Of a DNA stretch of 64,000 bases, positions 23,388 to 32,275 are shown piece by piece; the stretch's first letter is position 1; each line of letters begins with the position of its first letter. Location: NCBI RefSeq assembly GCF_014648075.1, contig NZ_BMQK01000018.1:1-64000 (forward strand). The letters are read 5' to 3'. This DNA is from Streptomyces ruber. Its GTDB lineage: Bacteria > Actinomycetota > Actinomycetes > Streptomycetales > Streptomycetaceae. A program made the position numbers and the translations under genes. The notes under the pieces were generated by a model. It did no database searches. It saw only the letters and a list, made by a program, of their open reading frames with translations, and was not told where the DNA came from.

Positions 23388-24637
23388 CCGGTGACAGTGG
23401 CGGCGCCTCACCCGTCCGGCCGCCGACGGGGTTCGAGCGGGCCCGCGCCGTGGCGGACGCCGTCCTCTTCGAGGGATACGTCCTGTACCCCTACCGGGCG
23501 TCCGCGCCCAAGAACCGGCTGCGCTGGCAGTTCGGGGTGCTGGCCCCGCCGGGCGCGGACCCGTCGGAGACCTCCCACGCGCAGACCGAGTGCCTGCTCG
23601 TGTCGCGGAACGCCGCGCCGGACGTCGTCGTGCGGGTCAGGTTCCTGCAGATCCAGCGGCGATACGCAAGCGCACCGGAGGAACAGCCCTGGGACGAGGG
23701 CGTGGTGCGGGAGATCGACGCGGGCGCGTCCCTCGTGCCCGGCGTCACCATGACCGTCCCCTTCGAGGTTCCCGGAGCGGAGGAGGAGGGGCGCCGCCGG
23801 TGGGATCTGTCCGGCGTCCTGCGGATGCGTGCCGACCGCCTGCCAGGCCCGTACGACCTGCTCAAAGTACGGGTCCGCGTGGAGAACCGCACCGTCGGCC
23901 CCGTGACGCCGCGGCCGGAGATGCTGTGCCGCTCCCTCGCCGGCACGCACACGCTCCTCGCGGCCGTCCAGGGCCGCTTCCTCTCCCTGACCGACCCGCC
24001 CGCGTGGGCCGCGGCCGCCGCCGCCGGATGCGACAACCAGCACGCCTGGCCCGTGCTGATCGACGACAGCACACTCCTCTCCGCGCCGATCATCCTGGGC
24101 GACCGTCCGCGGATCGCTCCGGAGAGCCCCGTCGACCTGCACGACGGGACGGAGATCGACGAACTGCTGACGCTGCGCACGATGACCCTCACCGACGCGG
24201 AGAAGGACGAGGCCAGGAGAACCGATGAGCGAGCCGCGGCGATCATCGAGCACGCCGAGGCGGTCACGCCCGCCGTGCTGGAGCGGTTGCACGGCGTACT
24301 GCGCGGCCCGCGCCGCCCGGAAGCCGACGCGGGGACCGACACGGGGTGTGGGAGTCCCGCCACCGGTCGCCCCGTACGCCCGCCGGGCGGTGCCGTGCGG
24401 GTGTCCGGCGGCTGGGCCGGTCCGGGTGCGCGGGTGCGGCTGCGCCCCGGCGAGCGGCGCGCCGACGCGCAGGACATGTTCCTGCGCGACCGCACCGCAC
24501 GGGTGGCAGCGGTCCTGGAGGATGTCGACGGCAGAACGCACCTGGCCGTGACCCTGGACGACGACCCGGCCGCGGACCTGCATGAATCCGTCGGCCGTCA
24601 CTGGTACTTCGCGCCCGACGAGGTGGAGCTGCTGTGA
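23384..24637 (+). CDS. Conserved hydrogenase-locus protein of unknown function
   Basis: I do not recognise a named domain in this 417-residue protein. Residues about 1-290 contain FEGYVLYPYRASAPKNRLRW, SHAQTECLLV, RRYASAPEEQPWDEG, DLLKVRVRVENRT and RSLAGTHTLLAAVQGRFLSL, reading like a beta-rich domain. Residues about 340-417 (GPGARVRLRPGERRADAQDM, RVAAVLEDVDGRTHLAVTLD, RHWYFAPDEVELL) look like a small separate barrel. There are very few cysteines and no signal peptide or membrane helix. The ATG at 23384 overlaps the previous stop, and the stop overlaps the protease gene (GTGA). Its place in an unbroken chain of overlapping genes makes a role in hydrogenase assembly or electron transfer likely. 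Confidence 0.8.
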   Translation: MTGDSGGASPVRPPTGFERARAVADAVLFEGYVLYPYRASAPKNRLRWQFGVLAPPGADPSETSHAQTECLLVSRNAAPDVVVRVRFLQIQRRYASAPEEQPWDEGVVREIDAGASLVPGVTMTVPFEVPGAEEEGRRRWDLSGVLRMRADRLPGPYDLLKVRVRVENRTVGPVTPRPEMLCRSLAGTHTLLAAVQGRFLSLTDPPAWAAAAAAGCDNQHAWPVLIDDSTLLSAPIILGDRPRIAPESPVDLHDGTEIDELLTLRTMTLTDAEKDEARRTDERAAAIIEHAEAVTPAVLERLHGVLRGPRRPEADAGTDTGCGSPATGRPVRPPGGAVRVSGGWAGPGARVRLRPGERRADAQDMFLRDRTARVAAVLEDVDGRTHLAVTLDDDPAADLHESVGRHWYFAPDEVELL

Positions 24638-25155
24638 GGGTGATGGTCGCGGGCGTGGGCAACGTCCTCCGCCGGGACGACGGCTTCGGCGTGGAGGTCG
24701 CCCGGCGGCTGGCCGGGGTGCCGTTGCCGCGGGGGACGCGGGTGGCGGACTACGGCATCCGCGGCGTGCACCTCGCGTACGAGCTGATGGCCGGCTATGA
24801 CGGCCTGATCCTCGTCGACGCGATGCGGTGCGGAGAACCTCCGGGCACGGTGTGCGTCCTGGACCCCGAACGGCCCGGCGGCACCCGGGAGACCGCGGAG
24901 GTGGCCGCGGTGCCCATGGACGCGCACGACATGGGGCCCGAGGCAGTGCTCGTGCTGCTGGACCGGCTGGGCGTGCGCCTGCCGTGGGTGCTCGTCGTGG
25001 GCTGCGAACCCGCGGAGCTGGGCGAGGGGATGGGGCTCAGCGCCGCCGCTTCCGCAGCGGTGGGGGAGGCCGTGCGGCTCGTACGGCAGCTGCTGGACGA
25101 GCGGGTGACAGAGGTGACAGACGTGACGGAGAAGGGAACGGGGCGCCGTGCATGA
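24634..25155 (+). CDS. Hydrogenase maturation protease
   Basis: A 173-residue endopeptidase of the HycI/HybD family that removes the large-subunit C-terminal tail after nickel insertion. The start VMVAGVGNVLRRDDGFGVEV contains the family GxGN...DDG.G motif with the first nickel-binding acid. LILVDAMRCGEPPGTV carries the second Asp, and MDAHDMGPEAVL the His ligand. The length is normal. The GTG start at 24634 overlaps the preceding stop. It should act on the product of the hhyL-like gene in the same operon. Confidence 0.92.
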   Translation: MRVMVAGVGNVLRRDDGFGVEVARRLAGVPLPRGTRVADYGIRGVHLAYELMAGYDGLILVDAMRCGEPPGTVCVLDPERPGGTRETAEVAAVPMDAHDMGPEAVLVLLDRLGVRLPWVLVVGCEPAELGEGMGLSAAASAAVGEAVRLVRQLLDERVTEVTDVTEKGTGRRA

Positions 25156-25444
25156 GGTCGGGTTGTGCGAAGAGATCCTTCGGGCGGTGGAACGCCGGGC
25201 GCGGGGACGCCGGGTCACCGGGGTCACGGTGCGGATCGGAAGCCTGCACGCGGTGGTCGAACCGGCCCTGGCGCAGTCCTTCGAGCTGGTGGCGCAGGGC
25301 AGCGTCGCCGACGGCGCCGGCATCGAGCTCGTCACGGTGCCCGGCGACGAGTTCACCCTCCAGTCCATCACGCTCACGCAGCAGGCAGCGGACCAGGCAG
25401 CGGCGGACCAGGGAGCGGCGGATGTGCCTCGGCATCCCGGGTGA
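25148..25444 (+). CDS. hypA: HypA-like protein without the zinc-binding cysteines
   Basis: The N-terminus MHEVGLCEEILRAVERRA carries the nickel-binding MHE start of HypA, a nickel metallochaperone. VTVRIGSLHAVVEPALAQSF and ELVAQGSVADGAGIEL follow the family pattern. The protein is 98 residues, against about 113. Where HypA has two CxxC zinc motifs, this one has VPGDEFTLQSITLTQQAADQ and no cysteine pair. It may be a minimal nickel carrier or need a partner. Its start overlaps the protease gene, and its stop lies inside the hypC start region. No HypB GTPase, the usual partner, is encoded nearby. Confidence 0.82.
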   Translation: MHEVGLCEEILRAVERRARGRRVTGVTVRIGSLHAVVEPALAQSFELVAQGSVADGAGIELVTVPGDEFTLQSITLTQQAADQAAADQGAADVPRHPG

Positions 25445-25694
25445 GGTCGTCGAACTCCTCACCGACCAGCCGGACCTGGCCCAGGTCGAGGTGAGCGGCG
25501 TGCGCCGGGCCATCAATATCGCGCTGCTCGAAGAGGAGGGCGTCGCGCCCGGCGACTGGATCCTCATCCATGTCGGGTTCGCCCTGTCAAAGATCGACGA
25601 AGCGGAGGCGCGGGCCGCCATGGAGTTCCTCGAACAGATGGGCGCCGCCTACGACGACGAGATCGACGCACTGAAGGAGTCGGGAGACGGCTGA
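25422..25694 (+). CDS. hypC: Hydrogenase assembly chaperone HypC
   Basis: A 90-residue canonical HypC beginning MCLGIPGEVVEL, where Cys2 is essential for holding iron and contacting HypD. VSGVRRAINIALL, APGDWILIHVGFALSKID and EAEARAAMEFLEQM follow the family pattern to the end. The ATG is preceded by GGGAGCGGCGG. The gene overlaps the end of hypA, and its stop overlaps the hypD start. HypC and HypD form the scaffold on which Fe(CN)2CO is built. Confidence 0.94.
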   Translation: MCLGIPGEVVELLTDQPDLAQVEVSGVRRAINIALLEEEGVAPGDWILIHVGFALSKIDEAEARAAMEFLEQMGAAYDDEIDALKESGDG

Positions 25695-26821
25695 TGCGCT
25701 ATGTCGACGAGTACCGAGACGCCGGCAAGGCCCGCGCCCTGGCCGCAAGAATCGCCGAGCTGTGTGATCCGGGCCGCACGTACACCTTCATGGAGGTGTG
25801 CGGCGGGCACACGTACACCATCTACAAGCACGGCATCGAGGACCACCTCCCGGACAACGTCCGCCTCGTGCACGGACCGGGCTGTCCCGTCTGCGTGATC
25901 CCGATGGGCCGGGTCGACGACGCCCTCCACATCGCCGGGCAGCCGGACGTCATCATGACCTCGTTCGGGGACATGATGCGGGTCCCCGGGGGCAGCGCCT
26001 CGTTCCTCGACGCCAAGGCCGCGGGCGCGGACATCCGCATGGTCTACTCGCCGCTCGACGCGCTGAAGATCGCCCGGCGGAACCCCGGACGGCGGGTGGT
26101 GTTCATGGCCATCGGCTTCGAGACGACCACGCCCTCGACCGCGATGACCGTGCTGCGGGCCGCGGACGAAGGACTCGACAACTTCTCGGTCTTCTGCAAC
26201 CACGTCACGATCATCCCGGCGATCAAGGCGATCCTCGACTCGCCCGATCTGCGTCTGGACGGGTTCATCGGCCCCGGCCACGTGTCCACGGTCATCGGCT
26301 GCCGGCCGTACGAGTTCATCGCGGCCGAGTACGGCCGTCCGCTGGTCGTCGCCGGGTTCGAGCCCCTGGACATCCTTCAGTCGATCCATCTGCTCCTGAC
26401 CCAGCTCGCGGAGGACCGCGTGGCCGTGGAGAACCAGTACGGCCGGGTCGTGCCCTGGGACGGCAACGGCAAGGCGCTGCACGTCTTGAGCCAGGTGATG
26501 GAGGTGCGCCCGCACTTCGAATGGCGCGGCCTCGGCTTCATCTCCCACTCCGCGCTGCGGCTGAGGGAGGCGTACGCCGCGTACGACGCGGAGCGGATCT
26601 TCGACCTGCCGGGGGTCCGGGTCGCCGACCCCAAGTCGTGCCAGTGCGGCGAGGTGCTCAAGGGCGTGCTCAAGCCGTGGCAGTGCAAGGTCTTCGGCAC
26701 CGCGTGCACTCCCGAGACACCGATCGGCACCTGCATGGTCTCCTCCGAGGGAGCGTGCGCGGCGTACTACAACTTCGGCCGGTTCGACCGGGCCGGGGTG
26801 CGGGAGGCGATCCGGTCATGA
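25694..26821 (+). CDS. hypD: Hydrogenase maturation factor HypD
   Basis: A 375-residue HypD. Signatures are FMEVCGGHTYTIYKHGI with the iron-binding Cys, LVHGPGCPVCVIPMGRVD, MTSFGDMMRVPGG, VFMAIGFETTTPSTAM, FCNHVTIIPAIKAIL and DGFIGPGHVSTVIG. The four cysteines of the [4Fe-4S] cluster are visible in the C-terminal part (KSCQCGEVLKGVLKPWQC and GTACTPETPIGTCMVSSEGAC). The length is usual. It is coupled to hypC and hypE by overlapping start and stop codons. Confidence 0.96.
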   Translation: MRYVDEYRDAGKARALAARIAELCDPGRTYTFMEVCGGHTYTIYKHGIEDHLPDNVRLVHGPGCPVCVIPMGRVDDALHIAGQPDVIMTSFGDMMRVPGGSASFLDAKAAGADIRMVYSPLDALKIARRNPGRRVVFMAIGFETTTPSTAMTVLRAADEGLDNFSVFCNHVTIIPAIKAILDSPDLRLDGFIGPGHVSTVIGCRPYEFIAAEYGRPLVVAGFEPLDILQSIHLLLTQLAEDRVAVENQYGRVVPWDGNGKALHVLSQVMEVRPHFEWRGLGFISHSALRLREAYAAYDAERIFDLPGVRVADPKSCQCGEVLKGVLKPWQCKVFGTACTPETPIGTCMVSSEGACAAYYNFGRFDRAGVREAIRS

Positions 26822-27921
26822 CCACGGGGCGCAGGGCGTCGCGGCCCGCACCCGGCGAGGAAGAGGTGCTGCGGCGCATCGAACGGGCACACCGTCGCAA
26901 GCCCCGGATGCGGGACGAGCGCATCACGCTCGCGCACGGCGCGGGCGGCAAGGCCACGCAGACGCTGATCGAGGCCGTCTTCCTCACCGCCTTCCACAAC
27001 CCGGTGCTGGCACGTCTGGAGGACCAGGCGGTGCTCACGGTGGGAGGGGCTCGACTGGCCTTCACCACCGACTCCTACGTGGTCTCCCCGCTCTTCTTCC
27101 CCGGTGGCGACATCGGTGACCTCGCCGTGAACGGGACGGTGAACGACCTGGCCATGGCCGGGGCGCGCCCGCTCCACCTCTCGGCCGGCTTCATCCTCGA
27201 AGAGGGGTTCCCCGTCGCGGACCTGACCCGCATCGCCGCCTCCATGGCCGAGGCGGCCGCCGCGGCGGAGGTCGACATCGTCACGGGCGACACCAAGGTC
27301 GTGGAGCGCGGCAAGGCCGACGGCTGCTACATCACCACCGCCGGAGTGGGCGTGCTGGAACACGGCTTCGCTCTCGGCGCCGGGCTGGCGCGGCCCGGTG
27401 ACGCCGTCCTGGTCTCCGGGCCGATCGGCGAACACGGCACCACCGTCCTGCTGGCCCGGGGCGACCTGGACATCGCAAGCGAACTCACGTCGGACACCGC
27501 GCCGTTGGCGGGCCTGGTGGCGGCGCTGCTCGACGCCTGCGGCGGCGGTGTACGGTGCCTGCGCGACGCCACCCGCGGCGGCGTGGCCACGGTGCTCAAC
27601 GAGATCGCGCGCGCCTCCGACGTCGCGGTCGTCCTCGACGAGGCCGCCGTACCGGTCCGGCCCGAGGTACGGGGGGCCGCGGAGCTGCTCGGCATCGATC
27701 CGCTCTACATCGCCTGCGAGGGCCGGATGGTCGCCGTCGTGGACGCCGCCGACGCCGAGGCGTCGCTGGGCGCGTTGCGCGCGCACCCGCTCGGCGAGCA
27801 GGCCGCGGTCATCGGCCACGTGGTCGCGGAACCGGCCCCGCTGGTGCTGTGCAGGACCGGGTTCGGCGGTACCCGCATCGTCGATGTGCTCATCGGCGAT
27901 CCGCTGCCGCGTATCTGCTGA
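26818..27921 (+). CDS. hypE: Hydrogenase maturation factor HypE
   Basis: A 367-residue PurM-like enzyme that dehydrates the C-terminal thiocarboxamide to thiocyanate, the source of the cyanide ligands. ITLAHGAGGKATQTLIEAVF, FTTDSYVVSPLFFPGGDIGD, GTVNDLAMAGARPLHLSAGF and DIVTGDTKVVERGKAD are family motifs. The C-terminus ends PRIC, as required for Cys modification. The first about 30 residues (MTTGRRASRPAPGEEEVLRR) are an extension not usual in HypE. The ATG overlaps hypD. It is the last gene of the plus-strand operon and converges on hypF with a gap of 21 bp. Confidence 0.95.
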   Translation: MTTGRRASRPAPGEEEVLRRIERAHRRKPRMRDERITLAHGAGGKATQTLIEAVFLTAFHNPVLARLEDQAVLTVGGARLAFTTDSYVVSPLFFPGGDIGDLAVNGTVNDLAMAGARPLHLSAGFILEEGFPVADLTRIAASMAEAAAAAEVDIVTGDTKVVERGKADGCYITTAGVGVLEHGFALGAGLARPGDAVLVSGPIGEHGTTVLLARGDLDIASELTSDTAPLAGLVAALLDACGGGVRCLRDATRGGVATVLNEIARASDVAVVLDEAAVPVRPEVRGAAELLGIDPLYIACEGRMVAVVDAADAEASLGALRAHPLGEQAAVIGHVVAEPAPLVLCRTGFGGTRIVDVLIGDPLPRIC

Positions 27922-27942
27922 GGACCGGCCCGGGGACGGTGG

Positions 27943-30315
27943 TCAGGAGGACGCCGGTCCGAGGGCACCCGCGGCGTCGAGCGCGGCGGCGACCGCGACC
28001 TGCCCCAGGCTGATGCCGCCGTCGTTCGGCGGCACACGGCGGTGTGTGAGCACCTCGAAGCCGTGCCGTCGGAGCGCCGGGACGGTGCGGTCGACGAGCA
28101 GCGCGTTCTGAAAGACACCGCCGGAGAGGGCGACGACGCCGATACCGGTGGTCTCGCGCAACCGGCGACTGACCTCGACGATGACGCGGGCGAGGCTGTT
28201 GTGGAAACGGGCGGCGATGGTCCCGGTGGCGGTTCCCGCACGCAGGTCGTCGACCACCGCACGGACCAGATCCGCGCCGTCGATCCGGCCGCCGTCGATC
28301 CGTACGGCGTAGTCGTCCCGAACCGACGGGTCGGCGCTCTCCTCCAGCTCGGCCGCCGCCTGCCCCTCATGGTCCACGGTGTCGCGGATCCCCAGGATCG
28401 CGGCGACCGCGTCGAACAGCCGGCCCACACTGGAGGTGAGGGGCGAGTTCACCCCGGACCGGGCCACCGCCCGCACCTTCTCCCAGCGGTCACCGTGCCG
28501 ACGGCGTACGGACGGACCGCCCTCACGTCCGCCGTACTCCTCCCCGCACGCGTCCAGGTACGCGACGGCCATCCGCCACGGCTCCCTGATCGCGGCCGTC
28601 CCCCCGGGCAGCGGAACGGGAACGAAGTGGGCCGCGCGGCGGAAACCGCACAGATCGGCGACCAGGAACTCGCCACCCCACAGCGTGCCGTCGGTGCCGT
28701 ACCCCAGCCCGTCGAAGGCCACGCCGATGACCGGTCCGCGCATCTCGTTGTCGGCCAGGCAGGAGGCGATGTGCGCGTGATGGTGCTGCACGCCGACCAG
28801 CTCCGCACCGGTCGCCTCGGCGAGGTCGTACGCGTACTTCGAGGACAGGTACTCCGGATGCGGATCGTGGGCGATCAGCGCGGGCTCGATGCCGAAGAGC
28901 CGCTGGAAGTGGGCGACACCCTCGACGAAGGACCGCAACGTCTCATGGTTCTCCAGATCTCCCAGATGCGGGGACAGCACGGCGGTGCGGTCCTCGGCGA
29001 GGCAGAAGGTGTTCTTCAGCTCCGCTCCGCAGCCCAGGACCGGGCGCGGTGCGGGTGCGGTGAGGGACAGCGGCTCAGGCGCATAGCCGCGCGCACGGCG
29101 TACGGGGATCGCCCTGCCCGCGCGCACGCGGATCACGGAGTCGTCGGTACGGGCGTGGATCGGCCGGTCATGGCTGAGGAACGCGTCGGCGATCCCGGCG
29201 AGGCCCGCGAAGGCGTCGGCATCGCGGAAAGCGAGGGGCTCGTCGCTCACGTTGCCACTGGTCAGGACGTACGGTCCGGTCAGCTCGGCGGACAGCAACA
29301 GGTGAAGTGGGGTGTAGGGGAGCAGCAGCCCGAGATCGCGGCGGCCCGGGGCCACCGCCGCCGCGAGAGGAGTTTCCCCGGCTTCCTCCCGGCGGGGCAG
29401 CAGCACGATGGGACGGCGTACGCCCGTGAGCAGCTCCCGGCCGGCCGGGCCGACCTCGCACAGGCGCTCCGCCGCGAGCAGGTCGGGCACCATGACCGCG
29501 AAGGGCTTGCCGGCGCGGTGCTTGCGGGAGCGCAGCGCGCGGACGGCCGTCTCGTTCCCGGCGTCCACCGCGAGGTGGTATCCGCCGAGTCCCTTGACGG
29601 CGAGGATCCGGCCGGCCCGCAGCAGACCGGCGGCCCCGGCCAGCGGGTCCCCGTGGAGCGCGGCGCCGGAGGAGTCGACGAGCCGGAGAGCCGGGCCACA
29701 GGCCGGACAGCACAGCGGTTGCGCGTGGAAACGCCGGTCGGACGGATCGTGGTATTCGTCCGCGCAGGCGGGACACATCGTGAACTCCGCCATCGTCGTC
29801 CGGACCCGGTCGTAGGGCGTGCCCCGGACGACCGTGAAGCGCGGTCCGCAGTTGGTGCAGTTGATGAAGGGGTACCGAAAGCGCCGGTCGGCCGGTGCGA
29901 AGAGCTCACGCGTGCAGTCGGCACAGGTGGCGATGTCCGGGCAGACCAGGGCCCCGCGCCCGCCCGCCACCCTCTCACCACCGGTGCCGCACGCAGGGCC
30001 GCCGTCGGTGGTGCCGCGACTGGCGGCAATGGTGAATCCGGCGTCGGGAGTCCCCTCCACGGGCACGGGCTCCGCGCTGACGCGCTCGATCACGGCCAGC
30101 GGCGGAGCCTCCTCCTCCAGCGTCCGCCGGAACCGCCGCACGGCGTCCGCGGCACCCTCCACCTCGATGAGGACTCCGGCGTCGTCGTTGGCGACCAGAC
30201 CGGAGAGCGCGTACCGACCGGCGGCCGCATGGACGAAGGGCCGGAACCCGACCCCTTGCACGATGCCTTCGACACGGAACCTGACCCGTGAGCGCTCGCT
30301 GTCCATGCCGCCCAT
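27943..30315 (-). CDS. hypF: Carbamoyltransferase HypF
   Basis: A 790-residue carbamoyltransferase that supplies carbamoyl adenylate to HypE for cyanide ligand synthesis. Residues about 1-90 are an acylphosphatase domain (RFRVEGIVQGVGFRPFVH). Zinc-finger cysteines follow in CPDIATCADC, NCTNCGPRF, MCPACADEYHD and PLCCPACGPAL. A YrdC-like domain comes next (GRILAVKGLGGYHLAVDAGN), then the Kae1-like domain with HHHAHIASCLADN, GVAFDGLGYGTDGTLWGGEF and the C-terminal VALSGGVFQNALL. All parts are present. It is on the opposite strand from the other hyp genes and converges on hypE, so it has its own promoter near 30320-30740. Two starts, 30315 and 30306, are possible. Confidence 0.95.
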   Translation of the reverse strand: MGGMDSERSRVRFRVEGIVQGVGFRPFVHAAAGRYALSGLVANDDAGVLIEVEGAADAVRRFRRTLEEEAPPLAVIERVSAEPVPVEGTPDAGFTIAASRGTTDGGPACGTGGERVAGGRGALVCPDIATCADCTRELFAPADRRFRYPFINCTNCGPRFTVVRGTPYDRVRTTMAEFTMCPACADEYHDPSDRRFHAQPLCCPACGPALRLVDSSGAALHGDPLAGAAGLLRAGRILAVKGLGGYHLAVDAGNETAVRALRSRKHRAGKPFAVMVPDLLAAERLCEVGPAGRELLTGVRRPIVLLPRREEAGETPLAAAVAPGRRDLGLLLPYTPLHLLLSAELTGPYVLTSGNVSDEPLAFRDADAFAGLAGIADAFLSHDRPIHARTDDSVIRVRAGRAIPVRRARGYAPEPLSLTAPAPRPVLGCGAELKNTFCLAEDRTAVLSPHLGDLENHETLRSFVEGVAHFQRLFGIEPALIAHDPHPEYLSSKYAYDLAEATGAELVGVQHHHAHIASCLADNEMRGPVIGVAFDGLGYGTDGTLWGGEFLVADLCGFRRAAHFVPVPLPGGTAAIREPWRMAVAYLDACGEEYGGREGGPSVRRRHGDRWEKVRAVARSGVNSPLTSSVGRLFDAVAAILGIRDTVDHEGQAAAELEESADPSVRDDYAVRIDGGRIDGADLVRAVVDDLRAGTATGTIAARFHNSLARVIVEVSRRLRETTGIGVVALSGGVFQNALLVDRTVPALRRHGFEVLTHRRVPPNDGGISLGQVAVAAALDAAGALGPASS

Positions 30316-30743
30316 CGTGGTACGCGGTCAGCCGTCGCACGGGCCATGTGCGCATTCCGCAAGAAGTACCACCAGTACTGCATTACCACCGATCCTTTGG
30401 CGGACGGTCCGTACCGTGTGCCGACCGAAGCGGCCTCCGACTCCTGCGCTCAGGAACAGCCAGTACCTTCGCGGTGAAGCCGAAGCCCCGGACAGGGACC
30501 GGCCGGCGTCGCACAAGCACACGGGCACCGATTCACTGCCATGACAGAAGCGCGCAGCACATTGGTCAGGATCGGTCAGTTGCAATCCGCAACGCCGAAT
30601 TCCGCCTCCCGCAGGGCACAGGCCAGCAACTTCGGCACATCACATCCGCGTTGACCGACAGCGCTGACACACTGCACTCAGCTCATCGGGGCTCCGTTGG
30701 ATGTCTCCGGTTCGCATCCCTCAGGGAATGGAACGCCGTTGTG
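30316..30743. other. Divergent promoter region between hypF and an ATPase gene
   Basis: About 430 bp without a supported gene. It should hold the hypF promoter (leftward) and that of the ATP-binding protein (rightward). I saw no clear repeated operator. Confidence 0.5.
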
Positions 30744-31178
30744 ATGGCAGATCACCGCCACGCTTCCCTCAGCCTCCCGAGCGACTCCGCGTCGGTCCGC
30801 GGAGCGCGTACGTATGTCGCGGACGTGCTGTCCGAGTGGGGCCTGCCGGACGAAGCCGAGACCATCCACGGCGTGCAGCTGATCGTCTCCGAACTCGCCA
30901 CCAACGCCGTGCAGCACACCTGTGGCCGGTCGCCCACCTTCACTGTGCACCTGCGACTCGACGAGGACAGGAAGCTGCACATCGGCGTGACCGACAGCCA
31001 TCCGCGCTGGCCGCAGCGGCTCCCCGCCGCCGTACAGCAGGACAACGGCCGCGGCATGCTCATCGTCCGCACGCTGACCGCGGAGTTCGCCGGCTCCGTG
31101 TCCGTCGTCCCCACCGAAGAAGGCGGCAAGACCGTGCGGGTCACTTTCCCCTGGCCCGCCCTGCCGCCCAACGAGTAA
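30744..31178 (+). CDS. Anti-sigma-factor-like ATP-binding protein (RsbW/SpoIIAB type)
   Basis: A 144-residue GHKL ATPase of the kind that binds and phosphorylates anti-sigma antagonists. The N box is VQLIVSELATNAVQHTCG, the G1 box LHIGVTDSHPRWPQ and the G2 box QDNGRGMLIVRTLTAEF, ending GGKTVRVTFPWP. The start is ATG 30744, with an adjacent GTG at 30741. Streptomyces have many such proteins. Its substrate could be linked to the SpoIIE phosphatase at 15454, 13 kb away, but no evidence ties them together. Confidence 0.9.
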   Translation: MADHRHASLSLPSDSASVRGARTYVADVLSEWGLPDEAETIHGVQLIVSELATNAVQHTCGRSPTFTVHLRLDEDRKLHIGVTDSHPRWPQRLPAAVQQDNGRGMLIVRTLTAEFAGSVSVVPTEEGGKTVRVTFPWPALPPNE

Positions 31179-31369
31179 CCACTCCTCGCCTCCCCTTCTC
31201 GCTCAACCACCCCGCTCCGGCGAGGAACACCGGACAGCGCTGGGCAGGGCTCGAAACGCCCGGGGACTGCTCGCCGCGGCCTGGCGACGAACGGCAGGTG
31301 GCTCCCGTACAGGTATCACCTGACGGTCCGCTCGGAGTGCCGTGTACGCAGGACTCCCCGGCAGCGCAG

Positions 31370-31610
31370 CGCGATCACTGAGGACGATGGGGACCTTGAG
31401 CTGGATGTGAGCGCGGACGATGAGGTCGCGGCAGTCGGTCCGGGCGAAGCTGTTACGCCCGGTGCCGCGATGCTTGCGGTGGCGGCGGGGCCGGTAGATC
31501 AGCCGGGCGGGCTCGCCCGGCCGGTAGCAGCACAGGGCGGCGATCGAGTAGCGGGGGATGCCGCCTTGGCCAGCCCGGCGAGAGCGGTTCGGGCGCGCTT
31601 GCTTCCACAC
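31370..31610 (-). mobile_element. IS630-type transposase remnant
   Basis: The minus strand spells RRAGQGGIPRYSIAALCCYR, PGEPARLIYRPRRHRKHRGT and DLIVRAHIQLKVPIVLSD, the central catalytic stretch of IS630-type transposases around the second Asp. Both ends are missing, and the following WDNL motif is lost. It differs from the remnant at 11421, so at least two separate insertions have decayed in this window. Confidence 0.65.
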
Positions 31611-32056
31611 CACGAGCGTGTCGAACTCGGCCGCCGCCGGTTGCCTCCCACACCTGCGCTCGCCGCTTCCAAAAGGGTCGCCACAGGGCGAGCCCCCGTG
31701 CGTAGCTCTTGAGGTGTTGAGCAGCCCTGCGGGAGCGGCGCGCGGGGTACGTCGGTCCGTGGCGGCGCTGATTCGGTGTCCGAGTCGACGGGGTTCGCCG
31801 TGTGCGAGCCGTTGTCCGACGGCTTCTGCAGGCGTCCGTCCATGGGAGACGTGGCCGAACGAACGCGCTTCTGCCCGTGTTCCGGGGGGCGGGCCGGCGA
31901 CGCTGGGGGAGAAACCGGGTGATGTTCCCCGTAGTCGGCCCGCGAAGACCTCCCGGGCCATGGGCGGCCGTCCGCGGACCAGGGGCAGCGCCCGCTTGCT
32001 TCCATAGGGACGGATAGGGTGACGCCGTCAGCGACACGTGTGGAAGGACGACGGAC
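31611..32056. other. Non-coding stretch before the EF-hand gene
   Basis: No protein-like open frame with recognisable content was found. The right end should hold the promoter of the EF-hand gene. Confidence 0.45.
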
Positions 32057-32275
32057 ATGGCGGACATAGTGGAGACGGCGGCGCGCAAGGTCTTCGAACG
32101 CTACGACGTGGACGGGGACGGCCTGGTCACCGCGGACGAGTACCGGAAGGTCGTGGCGGAGCTGGAGGGCTCCGAGATCACCGAGTCCGAGGCCCGGGAA
32201 CTGATCGATTCGCTGGACGTCGACGGTGACAGCCGGATGTCCTTCGAGGAGTTCTGGGCAGCCATGAATCGCTGA
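32057..32275 (+). CDS. Small EF-hand calcium-binding protein
   Basis: A 72-residue protein with two EF-hands. The loops are DVDGDGLVTADE and DVDGDSRMSFEE, each with acidic residues at positions 1, 3, 5 and 12 as required for calcium. Helices RKVFERYD, YRKVVAELEG, ARELIDSL and FWAAMNR flank them. The ATG follows GGAAGGACG. The size and the paired loops fit the calmodulin-like CabD-type proteins of Streptomyces. The gene is single and isolated among transposase remnants, and likely acts as a calcium buffer or signal protein (inference). Confidence 0.92.
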   Translation: MADIVETAARKVFERYDVDGDGLVTADEYRKVVAELEGSEITESEARELIDSLDVDGDSRMSFEEFWAAMNR

